This document shows, piece after piece, positions 17,183-26,059 of a stretch of 37,859 bases of DNA; position 1 is the first letter of the stretch; the number at the start of each line of letters is the position of its first letter. The notes under the pieces were generated by a model. It saw nothing but the letters and a program-made list of their open reading frames with translations. It searched no databases and was not told the DNA's origin. The stretch is taken from positions 1 to 37,859 of the forward strand of contig CAMZKE010000056.1 of assembly GCA_947311115.1 (NCBI GenBank). Reading direction: 5' to 3'. Both the position numbers and the translations under genes were made by a program. The DNA comes from an uncultured Bacteroidales bacterium. GTDB taxonomy: Bacteria; Bacteroidota; Bacteroidia; Bacteroidales; JAFGXI01.

Positions 17183-18232
17183 ATGGAGTTTTTAGATAAA
17201 ACATTTTATTTTAACACTATACAAAGTTGGGTAGTATCAGCAGCAATTATTATTGGTGTAATTATTTTAGCAAAAATTACTTTTTGGATTTTTGGTAAAA
17301 TAGTTAAAAAAGCTACAGCTAAAACTAAATCAACATTAGACGATATTATAGTTGATATGATTGAAGAACCTGTTGTTACAGGTATTGCAATATTTGGTTT
17401 TTGGACAGCTTTTGCTCGATTAACTTTTCCTGATTCGTTTAATTCAATTATTGATAAAGCATTTTTCTTTGCTATAATTATTAATATTACTTGGTTAATA
17501 GCTCGTACAATTAATGCACTTATAGAAGCATACCTTGTTCCGCTAACCGAAAAAACTGAAAACGACCTTGATGACCAATTAATACCTATTCTTAAAAAAA
17601 GTATTAGGAGTATAATTTGGATAGTTGGAATTATTGTAGCTTTAAATAATGCAGGTTTCGATGTTGGTGCCGTTATTGCCGGCCTAGGTATTGGAGGTTT
17701 AGCTTTGGCTATGGCAGCAAAAGATACTGTATCGAACGTGTTTGGAGGTTTTACAATTTTTACTGATAAACCTTTTAAAATTAAAGATAGAATTAAAATT
17801 GGTGGTTTTGACGGAACAGTTACAGAAATTGGAATAAGAAGTACTCGCCTAACTACTCTCGAAGGTAGAGTTGTAACCATACCAAACGCAAAATTTGCTG
17901 ATAGTATGGTAGAAAACGTAAGTTTAGAACCAAACCGTAAAGTAGTTTTAAATTTAGGTTTAACTTATGATACATCTGCCAAAAATATGAAATTAGCAAT
18001 GAAAATATTAAAAGATATTATTAACTTAAATAATGATACAGAAGAAAATTGCTTGATAAGCTTTAATAGTTTTGGCGATTTTTCACTTGGAATATTATTT
18101 ATTTACTATATACGCAAAGGTTCTGATATTCTTAATACCCAAACTGATATAAATTTAGAAATATTATCAAAATTTAATGAAAATAATCTTGAGTTTGCGT
18201 TTCCTACTCAAACAATTATTACTCAAAACTAA
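17183..18232 (+). CDS. MscS-family mechanosensitive channel, three-helix type
   Basis: 349 residues. Hydrophobic helices at about 14-38, 60-83 and 88-110 precede the pore helix (GAVIAGLGIGGLALAMAAKDTVSNVFGG in two halves, about 160-187), whose Gly/Ala packing and Ala-Ala-Lys-Asp end are hallmark MscS features. The beta domain follows (FKIKDRIKIGGFDGTVTEIGIRSTR and IPNAKFADSMVENVS), then an alpha/beta C-terminal domain. Role: tension-gated release of small solutes, or possibly selective ion flow in members of this longer group. It converges with and overlaps the porin gene by 4 bases (18229-18232), leaving no room for a terminator between them. Confidence 0.93.
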   Translation: MEFLDKTFYFNTIQSWVVSAAIIIGVIILAKITFWIFGKIVKKATAKTKSTLDDIIVDMIEEPVVTGIAIFGFWTAFARLTFPDSFNSIIDKAFFFAIIINITWLIARTINALIEAYLVPLTEKTENDLDDQLIPILKKSIRSIIWIVGIIVALNNAGFDVGAVIAGLGIGGLALAMAAKDTVSNVFGGFTIFTDKPFKIKDRIKIGGFDGTVTEIGIRSTRLTTLEGRVVTIPNAKFADSMVENVSLEPNRKVVLNLGLTYDTSAKNMKLAMKILKDIINLNNDTEENCLISFNSFGDFSLGILFIYYIRKGSDILNTQTDINLEILSKFNENNLEFAFPTQTIITQN

Positions 18233-19326
18233 GGTACAGGAAAATTAAAATTATAATAAAAACCTATTCCTATCATATGATTTTCTCGCATTGAGCCATC
18301 ATGGTTTCTGCTATTATCGTATGTAAATCCAAGAATTACAGCTGTATTATCGCTAAAACGATATGCTAAATTAAAGGTGTAAGCATTTAATAAATATTTT
18401 GAGTTTTTATCTGATGGCAATAAAAAATATGAATTATTTATTAGTCTCCATTTCTTATTTTTCCCAAAATTGTACCTAATACTATACTCCATACCATAGC
18501 CTGTATAAAATGTATCGATGTCAGTTTTTTCATGATTTACAAAATATTCAGGCATAATTCCAAAGTGAAAATTATCTAGTCTAAGGTCAATTAAAGCAGT
18601 AATTAATTCATCGTTAATTTTAGCTTGTGTTACTAATGGATGTTCAACCCCATCTAACACTTTATTGTACGATGCTCCTAGTTTTAAAATTCCTAATTTA
18701 TAATATGATGCAAATCCATATGAATCGGCAAAAAACTGGTTGTTATCACTAATATTTCTCATTTGTGCTTGTGCTCCAAAATAAAAGTGATTATCTGTAA
18801 ATTCATATTTAACTGATTGGTCTGCCCGCCCGGTACCGGAAATACCACCATCTGTACCGGCATTATAAACTCCTATTCCGTAACCACCACCTAAATACAT
18901 ATCATCAATATTTCCTGATAAAGTGTAGTTTACACCCCATTGCCTACCTATTGAAACATTACCAAAAGGAGTAGAAATACCAATAAATCCTTGTCTTATA
19001 AATACTGTTTGTGAAACTTTTCCTGTTCCCGGGTCAGCAGAAAATTTAATATACTCATCACGTTTTACTAAATTTAGGCCGAATTCAATTTTTGTAAACA
19101 TTTTATATTTTCCATCAGAAGAAATATTCCAATCGCCTTTCAATCCAACTCGTGGTATAAAATCTGAAATATAGAAACCTGTTTTACTAACCGACAAAAC
19201 GTTCTCAATTGTGCCGTATGGAGTTATCGATTTTAATGCCTTTGGTATACTAAATGTATCGGTAGTATCTTGAGCTTTAATAGTTGTTATTAATAAAATA
19301 AAAGATATAATTAATAAATTCTTCAT
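18229..19326 (-). CDS. Outer-membrane porin-like beta-barrel protein
   Basis: 365 residues with a signal peptide (about 1-18, ending IKAQ). Alternating aromatic/hydrophobic strands suggest a beta-barrel of general Gram-negative porin type: VGLKGDWNISSDGKYKMFTKIEFGL, then RQGFIGISTPFGNVSIGRQ, the family's 'R.a.vGL.g.fG.v.lGRq' pattern. This is followed by a loop with many Gly, Asp and Tyr (NIDDMYLGGGYGIGVYN), possibly the constriction loop. The last strand ends in alternating Tyr/Phe residues (GIGFYYNFNF), as in outer-membrane proteins. Role: passive diffusion of small solutes; substrate unknown. A TAAATTTG box at 19372-19379 may be its -7 element. Its 3' end overlaps the convergent MscS gene. 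Confidence 0.75.
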   Translation of the reverse strand: MKNLLIISFILLITTIKAQDTTDTFSIPKALKSITPYGTIENVLSVSKTGFYISDFIPRVGLKGDWNISSDGKYKMFTKIEFGLNLVKRDEYIKFSADPGTGKVSQTVFIRQGFIGISTPFGNVSIGRQWGVNYTLSGNIDDMYLGGGYGIGVYNAGTDGGISGTGRADQSVKYEFTDNHFYFGAQAQMRNISDNNQFFADSYGFASYYKLGILKLGASYNKVLDGVEHPLVTQAKINDELITALIDLRLDNFHFGIMPEYFVNHEKTDIDTFYTGYGMEYSIRYNFGKNKKWRLINNSYFLLPSDKNSKYLLNAYTFNLAYRFSDNTAVILGFTYDNSRNHDGSMRENHMIGIGFYYNFNFPVP

Positions 19327-19452
19327 TGCTTGGCTTTTATAAAGTTAAATTAATAACTTATATTTAAACAACAAATTTATTTTAAATCAATCAATAAAAA
19401 AAATCTCTACAAAATATTCGCCTGTTTCTAACCCGAAAAATATTTACAAGGT

Positions 19453-20034
19453 TTATAACACCTCAATAACTGAATTAGCATTTTCTAAAACAGTTTTAAC
19501 CATTTCTTGCCATCGCACACCAAAAGTACTTTTAGTTTCAGCAGTAGCATTAGGTCCTATAGCAGATTGCATAATTTCGCCAGGATGTACAATATTTTGT
19601 GGATTATATTTCACCTCAACACTTTTGTTTGTATCTAATCGTGTTAAACGAACATTTGAATTAATATTAGCACCATAAGAAAGTAAACCTCTACGATTAA
19701 ATTTACCCATAACTCCTAAAAACCCCATATTATCAGTTGCTCCGGTAATATTAGATAAAACCATAGCTACAACTCCGGTATTATCTTCTAATGTTCCACT
19801 TAACTCAATTTTTATTTCGCCTCTTTTTGGAGTCTCATTTCCATAAAGGGCTTTTAAACCTTCTTTTGCCATCAGGTAAGCACCTGCAACAGTAGCACAA
19901 CTATGACCAGCCATTTTAACAATTTCTAAATACGAAATATCAATTATTCCGTCTTTACTTGAACCTAAAAATTCACTAAGCTCGTCTTTTAAAACTATAT
20001 GTTCTGTTTCGGTAAAAAATTGTGGGTATTCCAT
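19453..20034 (-). CDS. FmdE-like domain protein
   Basis: 193 residues, no signal peptide. The stretch MAGHSCATVAGAYLMAKEGLKALYG (about 41-65) has the His-x-Cys and Gly-Tyr/Ala-x-Met spacing seen in proteins related to subunit E of formylmethanofuran dehydrogenase (FmdE), in which these residues bind a metal. His44 and Cys46 are the clear candidates here. The rest (GEIKIELSGTLEDNTG; NVRLTRLDTNKSVEVKYNP) is soluble alpha/beta. FmdE-like proteins occur widely outside methanogens with no settled role. The zinc-ribbon C-terminus of true FmdE is absent. It lies between the porin and the large peptidase with gaps of about 126 and 158 bases on the same strand, so it may be its own transcript. The family call is moderate. 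Confidence 0.45.
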   Translation of the reverse strand: MEYPQFFTETEHIVLKDELSEFLGSSKDGIIDISYLEIVKMAGHSCATVAGAYLMAKEGLKALYGNETPKRGEIKIELSGTLEDNTGVVAMVLSNITGATDNMGFLGVMGKFNRRGLLSYGANINSNVRLTRLDTNKSVEVKYNPQNIVHPGEIMQSAIGPNATAETKSTFGVRWQEMVKTVLENANSVIEVL

Positions 20035-20192
20035 GTTATATTTTTTTTGTAAATATAGGTACTTAATTACCTAAATGCAAAATAGATGATGGCTTTAATT
20101 AAGCTAAACCGGAGTTTTTTATTTAATTTAATCGTCTGTCTGTTTAATTACCTGTACTCAAGTTTATTATATTTTGATATATCCTGATGAAT

Positions 20193-23100
20193 TTATCGTT
20201 CGCCCAAAATTAAATCAATAATTTGTTCTTTATTATTACGAATAATTTTAAGTTTAATTTTATCTTTTGGATTGTGTGTTTTAAGTAAATCGGAATATTG
20301 TTTTAAATCTTGAACATTTTTACCATCAATTTCAATTATTATATCACCGCTACGTAAACCCGAATCAGCACCTGCAGAGTTAGGAATAACACTACCTATG
20401 CGTACACCTACACCTTTGTATGCGAAATCTGGCATTGAACCTGTACTTACTTTTCGTTCGGTCTTAGGTTTGTTTGTTTTGGTATTGTTATATTTTTTTG
20501 CATTGCCTGTATAGTGCATTGCATCTTCTCTGTCAGCTAAATAAGTAATAACTTCTTTTGCAACTGTTGCCACTTTAACTAAGCCTTTACCATCAATTTT
20601 ATCAAAGGTATCGCTTGGGCGATGGTAATTTTGTGTAGGACCTGTAAAAAGTTGAACTGCGGGTATTCCTTCTTCAATAAATGAAACCTGATCGCTTGCA
20701 TCTAATGGTTTTTCAATTACATCAGATTTTATTCCTGTTGTGTAATCAGTACCCATAAAAATAAATTTCCATTCTTTTGCAGAGTTTCCATTTAGTACTA
20801 AAATTTTTGTATCAAATAAACTACCATCAGTATCAATATTTAAATCGGCAAAAATATCGCCTTTAAACATTTCTTTGCTATGTGCAACAAAATAACGCGA
20901 ACCTATTAAGCCGGCTTCTTCGCCTGAACATGCTAAAAACACAATAGTACGTTTTGGTTTTGTAGTTTTTGCCATAGTTGTTGCAAGCTCAATAATTGTT
21001 GCTACACCACTCGCATTATCATCTGCACCATAATGAATTTTACCTTCATTTCCTTTTCTAACATCAGGCCAGCCCAGCCCAAGATGGTCGTAATGTGCTG
21101 ATACAATTACCGGTTCGTCTTTTAATTTTGGGTCGGTTCCTTCAATTATACCAATTATATTGGTTAATTTCATAACTCCTTTATCTTTGAATTTATGTGT
21201 AAATTTTTGATAATATGTTCCATTTATTGATTTTAAGCCGGCTTTTTTAAATTTTTCAGAAATATATTTTGCTGCAACATCAAGCTCAGGTGTTCCCAAA
21301 CCTCGCCCTTTTAGTTCTTCTGATGCTAAATATTTAATATCTGTCATCATTCGGTTTTCTGAGAAAACGGGTTTAAGTGTAGCAAGAGCCTTACGAGACT
21401 GAATAACATTTGATAATTCCGCTTTTTTATCGAAAATTTTAACAAGTGGTGAGTTTAATACTGCCCATTGTCCTTTTGCAATATTTGTTGGTTCGTCGCC
21501 GGTAAATGCTAAGTAGCTATATTTTCCGTAATGCGGAAGTTTTCTAACTAGTCCGTCAATAGCCTTTTCATTATCGAATGCAATAAAAATTCGCTGACGG
21601 TTAATGTCATCTTTTTCAAAAAGTGTGCAAATGAAACTATTACCACTTTTTGTTATGTTTTTTTTGTCAAATTTAACTGAATCTGTCAATAAATTAGAGC
21701 TGTAAGCAAGCAATTTATCGTTTACAGAATTAGCAAATTTATTTTTAAAACCAATTATCCAAACAGTTTTATCTTTTGGCAAATATTTAATGTCTGAGTC
21801 GAATTTAATTTCAAAATTATCGTTATCAGTTTCTTGCCATTTTACTGCAAACTGTTGATAAATTGCAAGTTGTTCTTTATCTGCCTTTTTAGGAAGAATA
21901 ATTATATTGTTTTTGCTTCCCCAAATTTTAGATAATGTTGGTGGCACTTCGTTTGGATTTAATATTCTGAAAACATCATATTGTGGGTCAACTACAAGTT
22001 TAAGAGGTTTAGAATTAAGTGAAATTTGAATATTTTGTTCACGCTTATCCATATTAAAAGCATAACTTTCTATCCCTTTTTCGGTAACAATATTTATTGG
22101 CAAGTCAATGTTAAATACATCAGCTTTTTGCACCTGTTCAATAGTAATATTTACACGATATTTACCTGCATACATATCGGTTTTTACTTGTTTTATTGCA
22201 ATTTCGGGAGCTCCTTTACGAGTTGTCCATTGTGTAAAAAACTGCTCTAAATCCTGTCCGGAAACAGCTTCCATAGCTTTACGTATATCGGTGTACGATG
22301 CTACTTTATAAATATTATCTTTATAAAATTTACGAAAACCTTTTATAAAAATATCGTTGCCAAGTTTACGGCGAAGCATTTGCCACATCATCATAGCTTT
22401 ACCATAGCCAATAGCTTCGGAAAAACTACTATTGCGAGCTAAAAACTCTGTTAAAGGGAAATCGTTTTCAGGGGTTACATAATTTGTAAATTTTTGCAGA
22501 GTTGCTCTGCGATATTCTTCAGCAATTCCGCGTTGTTCCTTAATTAAATGGTCTGCCATAAAAACAGTTATTCCTTCGCACCAATTGCCTGAATTAAAAT
22601 CGACATAAACACTATTTCCCCACCAGTTGTGTAAAAGTTCGTGCGGATACGACGAGTGCAAAATAAACGGAAAACGTATAATTTTTTCGCCTAATAGCGT
22701 GAACGAAGGCATACCGTAACCTGTTTCCCAAAAATTTTCGACTAGTGCAAATTTTTTGTAAGGATATTTGCCCAACATTTCTTCGTACATTGCCATATAT
22801 TGCTCTGTTACTTCAAGATACTTATTTGCTATACCCTCGTCAGGAGTGCGTAAAAATGCCATAGCCATTGTGCCATTATTCATACTATGCGAGTATTCAG
22901 TAAATTTTGCAGCAATTAAAAACACTTCTTCTTGTGGCTTATCGCAAATCCAAGTATCGAAATGATTATTTATTGTTGATGACTCGGCAAGTCGTTTTCC
23001 TATAGTAACATTTTTCCAATCTTTAGGCAGTTCAGTTTTAAGAGTAAATGTAATTAATTTATCATCAAAAACAGGTACCCAGTATGTTGAACCTGCAAGA

Positions 23101-23531
23101 TAAGTTCCTTTATCGTTAATTATTCCTGAATATGATGAAAAACCACGTTGGTATTCTTCTTTATTTTGCTTTTGCTTAGGGATAATCTTACCTTTATACG
23201 AAATAACAAACGATTTGTCATTTCCTGTTATTTTCCATTTTGTTAATGATATATCATTGTCTTCTTTATCTCTATCCATACCTACATCACTAGCTTTTTC
23301 GTTTTCGGCTACTTTTGTTAATTTTATATTTTTTGATGTAGAAAATGGTTGTAAAGCCGAATTTAGCGAGAAAATATTGTTGTAATCTCCGTTTACGGTA
23401 ATTGAGTCTATTACAGTAATTTCTGAAGTTTTAATATTAACTTTTACGTTTAATTTATGATTTACAATATTGTTTTGCGAAAACAAAACTGTACTTAAAA
23501 GTATTGCTAAAAATGTTATATAAGTTCTCAT
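20193..23531 (-). CDS. Exported M1-M28-PDZ metallopeptidase fusion
   Basis: 1112 residues with a signal peptide (about 1-19). Residues 20-440 form an M1-like gluzincin: HELLHNWWGN (His297, Glu298, His301) with Glu319 18 residues later, the zinc set of M1. The usual GAMEN peptide-anchoring motif is missing; the place reads VENFWETGYGMPSFT. Residues ~520-700 have no assignment. Residues ~725-1005 are a complete M28 aminopeptidase domain: His813 and Asp815 in SAHYDHLGLG, Asp837/838 in GADDNASG, Glu871/872 in CSGEEAGLIGS, Asp902 region (NIDTDGS), His970 in NYHRPSDTF. Residues ~1037-1110 are a PDZ domain (SGLRSGDIIIEIDGKNV). Likely periplasmic digestion of peptides by two zinc sites. An exact -7 box, TACCTTTG (minus strand), is at 23546-23553. 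Confidence 0.92.
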   Translation of the reverse strand: MRTYITFLAILLSTVLFSQNNIVNHKLNVKVNIKTSEITVIDSITVNGDYNNIFSLNSALQPFSTSKNIKLTKVAENEKASDVGMDRDKEDNDISLTKWKITGNDKSFVISYKGKIIPKQKQNKEEYQRGFSSYSGIINDKGTYLAGSTYWVPVFDDKLITFTLKTELPKDWKNVTIGKRLAESSTINNHFDTWICDKPQEEVFLIAAKFTEYSHSMNNGTMAMAFLRTPDEGIANKYLEVTEQYMAMYEEMLGKYPYKKFALVENFWETGYGMPSFTLLGEKIIRFPFILHSSYPHELLHNWWGNSVYVDFNSGNWCEGITVFMADHLIKEQRGIAEEYRRATLQKFTNYVTPENDFPLTEFLARNSSFSEAIGYGKAMMMWQMLRRKLGNDIFIKGFRKFYKDNIYKVASYTDIRKAMEAVSGQDLEQFFTQWTTRKGAPEIAIKQVKTDMYAGKYRVNITIEQVQKADVFNIDLPINIVTEKGIESYAFNMDKREQNIQISLNSKPLKLVVDPQYDVFRILNPNEVPPTLSKIWGSKNNIIILPKKADKEQLAIYQQFAVKWQETDNDNFEIKFDSDIKYLPKDKTVWIIGFKNKFANSVNDKLLAYSSNLLTDSVKFDKKNITKSGNSFICTLFEKDDINRQRIFIAFDNEKAIDGLVRKLPHYGKYSYLAFTGDEPTNIAKGQWAVLNSPLVKIFDKKAELSNVIQSRKALATLKPVFSENRMMTDIKYLASEELKGRGLGTPELDVAAKYISEKFKKAGLKSINGTYYQKFTHKFKDKGVMKLTNIIGIIEGTDPKLKDEPVIVSAHYDHLGLGWPDVRKGNEGKIHYGADDNASGVATIIELATTMAKTTKPKRTIVFLACSGEEAGLIGSRYFVAHSKEMFKGDIFADLNIDTDGSLFDTKILVLNGNSAKEWKFIFMGTDYTTGIKSDVIEKPLDASDQVSFIEEGIPAVQLFTGPTQNYHRPSDTFDKIDGKGLVKVATVAKEVITYLADREDAMHYTGNAKKYNNTKTNKPKTERKVSTGSMPDFAYKGVGVRIGSVIPNSAGADSGLRSGDIIIEIDGKNVQDLKQYSDLLKTHNPKDKIKLKIIRNNKEQIIDLILGER

Positions 23532-23545
23532 AAGTTTATTTTTTT

Positions 23546-23553
23546 CAAAGGTA
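23546..23553 (-). promoter_or_regulatory. -7 element of the M1-M28 peptidase gene
   Basis: On the minus strand TACCTTTG, an exact TAnnTTTG box, 14 bases before the ATG. The -33 box is poor. The transcript would have a very short leader. Confidence 0.5.
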
Positions 23554-23640
23554 ATGAGTGTTTTTTAAATCAGACTAATTATTTATAAAAAGTTTATTTA
23601 AAAAGTATTGACTAACATATTTTATTAAAAAAACTATATA

Positions 23641-23648
23641 TAATTTTG
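23641..23648 (+). promoter_or_regulatory. -7 element of the APC permease gene
   Basis: TAATTTTG, an exact TAnnTTTG box, 16 bases before the ATG at 23665; no clear -33 box. Confidence 0.45.
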
Positions 23649-23664
23649 TAGTAAATAAAGTTTA

Positions 23665-25428
23665 ATGAAAACAAAATTACATAACAAATTAAAAGAATTA
23701 CCCGCTACAGCAATTTGTGGTAACGACATAAGTTCTTCGGTATTATATGTATCGGCATTATCAATTGTTTATGCAGGGCAATATGCTTGGATAACACTTT
23801 TGATTGTAGCATTTGTATTGTTTTTATTTCGCAAAATATATGGCGAAGTTGTTGGAGCTTTACCACTAAACGGAGGTGCATATAATGCATTATTGAATAC
23901 AACAAGCAAAAATATGGCTTCGTTTGCTGCTACCTTAACAATTTTATCGTATATGGCTACATCGGTTATTTCTGCGAACGAAGCAATGTATTATTTACAC
24001 GATATTATACCATCATTACCTGTAATGTTAGCCACAATTTTACTACTAACTTTTTTTGCCGGACTAACAATAATTGGTATAACCGAGTCATCGGTAGTAG
24101 CAGTTGGTATATTTATATTTCATTTAGCATCTATGCTTGTTTTATCAGCATCAATAATATATTTTTTAACTCATAATGGGTTCGCAATTTTTGGGCAAAA
24201 CTGGCATTCATCAATTGAGGGAGGAAGTATATGGTTAGCCATATTTTTTGGTTTTTCAGCATCAATGCTTGGTATATCCGGTTTTGAAAGCTCGGCAAAT
24301 TTTGTAGAAGAGCAAGAGCGTGGTGTTTTTCCTAAAACTTTAAGAAATATGTGGGTTATTGTTAGTGTATTAAATCCTTTAATGGCATTTTTTGCATTAT
24401 CGCTTGTACCTATAAATGAAGTAAAAACACTTTACGAAAACACTCTATTATCGCATATGGGACAAATCTCAGGAGGTAGTTGGGTTTCACTAATTGTTTC
24501 TATTGATGCAGTTTTGGTTCTTAGTGGTGCAGTTTTGACCTCTTATGTTGGCGTTTCAGGCTTGTTAGAACGTATTGCTTTAGATAGAATTTTACCTGTT
24601 TTTTTCTTAAAGAAAAATAAACGCGGAACATCACATAGAATAATCTTATTATTTTTATTACTGAATGTTTCCGTTTTGTTTATTACTCGCGGTAAAGTAA
24701 CAACTTTAGCAGGAGTATATACTATTTCATTTTTATCGGTAATGGCATTGTTTGTTATTGGAAATATATTTTTAAAGATTAGACGTGCAAAATTACCTCG
24801 ACCGGAACAAGCAAAATGGATAAGTTTAATAATTGCCTTAGTAGGAGTTATAGTTGCGTTAATAGGTAATATTAAAATGAAACCTGAGGAAGGAATGACA
24901 TCTAATTTTACAATCTTTATGGATTATTTTGTTCCTACAATGACTGTAGTTGTTATTATGCTTAACAGAACAGCTTTACTAAAAACTTTTTTAAGCGTTA
25001 TACACTATATTGCCAACCCTTTTATAAAAAACTTTACTGGTATTGACTTAAATGTTTTAAAAATTATTGACAAAATAAATTCGCAAGAATTTGTGTTTTT
25101 TACAAAAGGAGATAATATTGTTAACCTCAATAAAGTTATGTTGTATATACTTAGAAACGAACAAACCAAAAAAGTTAAAATAGTTACAATAAATAATGAA
25201 AACGAACAAACTCCTGAATTTTTAAAAGATGATATTAAAACATTAAGCCGTATTTATCCAAGAATTAAAGTAGAGTTGATTGAGGTTAAGGGTAAATTTG
25301 GACCTGAACTTATAAAAGATTTATCAAAAAAATGGGGTATATCTCCAAATTTTATGTTTATTGGTGCACCGGGTGATAAATTTCCTTATCATATTGAAGA
25401 TTTAGGTGGTGTAAGGTTAATTATTTAA
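23665..25428 (+). CDS. APC-superfamily amino-acid permease with cytoplasmic C-terminal domain
   Basis: 587 residues. About 12 hydrophobic helices to residue ~455. The first unwound helix region reads TAICGNDISSSVLYVSAL, in the place where APC transporters bind the substrate's amino and carboxyl groups; the second helix region has GEVVGALPLNGGAYNALLN, the family's 'P.nGGaY' motif. GISGFESSANFVEEQE marks TM6. Residues ~460-587 are soluble and end in KFPYHIEDLGGVRLII; they look like a small alpha/beta regulatory domain (universal-stress-like folds occur there in related transporters), but this is not certain. Inner-membrane uptake or exchange of an amino acid or amine; substrate unknown. It is divergent from the peptidase gene, which may supply peptide-derived amino acids for it (inference). 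Confidence 0.88.
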   Translation: MKTKLHNKLKELPATAICGNDISSSVLYVSALSIVYAGQYAWITLLIVAFVLFLFRKIYGEVVGALPLNGGAYNALLNTTSKNMASFAATLTILSYMATSVISANEAMYYLHDIIPSLPVMLATILLLTFFAGLTIIGITESSVVAVGIFIFHLASMLVLSASIIYFLTHNGFAIFGQNWHSSIEGGSIWLAIFFGFSASMLGISGFESSANFVEEQERGVFPKTLRNMWVIVSVLNPLMAFFALSLVPINEVKTLYENTLLSHMGQISGGSWVSLIVSIDAVLVLSGAVLTSYVGVSGLLERIALDRILPVFFLKKNKRGTSHRIILLFLLLNVSVLFITRGKVTTLAGVYTISFLSVMALFVIGNIFLKIRRAKLPRPEQAKWISLIIALVGVIVALIGNIKMKPEEGMTSNFTIFMDYFVPTMTVVVIMLNRTALLKTFLSVIHYIANPFIKNFTGIDLNVLKIIDKINSQEFVFFTKGDNIVNLNKVMLYILRNEQTKKVKIVTINNENEQTPEFLKDDIKTLSRIYPRIKVELIEVKGKFGPELIKDLSKKWGISPNFMFIGAPGDKFPYHIEDLGGVRLII

Positions 25429-25541
25429 TCTGTTTGAGTTTAATTTGCGGTCAATTAAGAGTGTGAAAGCTCGTATAAAATATCAAAAATAAATGTGAAA
25501 TAGTAAGCTAAATTCTATTTTAGTAAAAAAGTAGAAAATAA

Positions 25542-25572
25542 TTTGCACTAATTAAAAATTTATTTACCTTTG
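25542..25572 (+). promoter_or_regulatory. Promoter of tRNA-Pro
   Basis: TTTG (25542-25545), 19-base spacer, TACCTTTG (25565-25572): exact match in both boxes to the Bacteroidota consensus. Transcription would begin near 25579, giving a leader of about 18 bases with a small hairpin (AATTGA-GAAA-TCAATT, 25580-25595) directly before the tRNA. Confidence 0.8.
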
Positions 25573-25596
25573 CACTCGCAATTGAGAAATCAATTA

Positions 25597-25674
25597 CGGG
25601 GTGTGGCCCAGTCCGGTTAAGGCACCTGCTTTGGGAGCAGGGGATCGTGAGTTCGAATCTCGCCACCCCGACCA
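25597..25674 (+). tRNA. tRNA-Pro, anticodon UGG
   Basis: Cloverleaf folds fully: acceptor arms CGGGGTG/CACCCCG; D arm GCCC...GGC with GGTTAA loop; anticodon stem CCTGC/GCAGG with loop TTTGGGA, anticodon TGG; T arm with GTTCGAATC. CCA is encoded at 25672-25674. It reads CCN proline codons, CCA best. Confidence 0.97.
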
Positions 25675-25685
25675 TAACGAGTTAT

Positions 25686-25724
25686 AAAACGCTTTAAACT
25701 AACAGTTTAAAGCGTTTTTCTTTT
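25686..25724 (+). terminator. Terminator of tRNA-Pro
   Basis: 15-bp stem AAAACGCTTTAAACT/AGTTTAAAGCGTTTT with an AAC loop, followed by TCTTTT, 11 bases after the tRNA end. Confidence 0.88.
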
Positions 25725-26059
25725 AAGGATATTCAAGTTTTTTTTTAAACATATAAAATCTGCGTCTAATTTTATATAAATATTTGTGTTGTTTAGTGCA
25801 ATTATTTATTTTTTAGCAAATTTATTGTCAGCGGTAGTTTCTTGTTTACTTTTCAGCTAATGAAAAAGTTAAAACCTGTCTGGCTTGAAGAGATATAATG
25901 CAAATTATTGGTGTTTGGAATTTTACATAAAACCACAGTAAAGATTTAATGTTCTGCAAATAAGTGATTTATCATAGCACTAAATACTATATATAATGCG
26001 TTAAACCACTAATATAAAACACATTAACTACAAACAAGAAGCTTCAGTTAATTAGATTC
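25725..26059. other. Gene-free interval after tRNA-Pro
   Basis: About 335 bases between the tRNA terminator and the stop of the next minus-strand gene. All six frames are broken by frequent stops. No repeated copy of the tRNA 3' end, no inverted repeats and no promoter match were seen. Nothing is recognised in it. Confidence 0.6.

Noticed and set aside
17206-17880. 224-codon minus-strand frame over the second mscS
   Set aside because: Same explanation; the plus-strand frame carries unmistakable MscS motifs.
25597-26059. tRNA-Pro followed by a gene-free interval, as a possible integration site
   Set aside because: No duplicate of the tRNA 3' end, integrase or phage genes are seen; the flanking genes look native.
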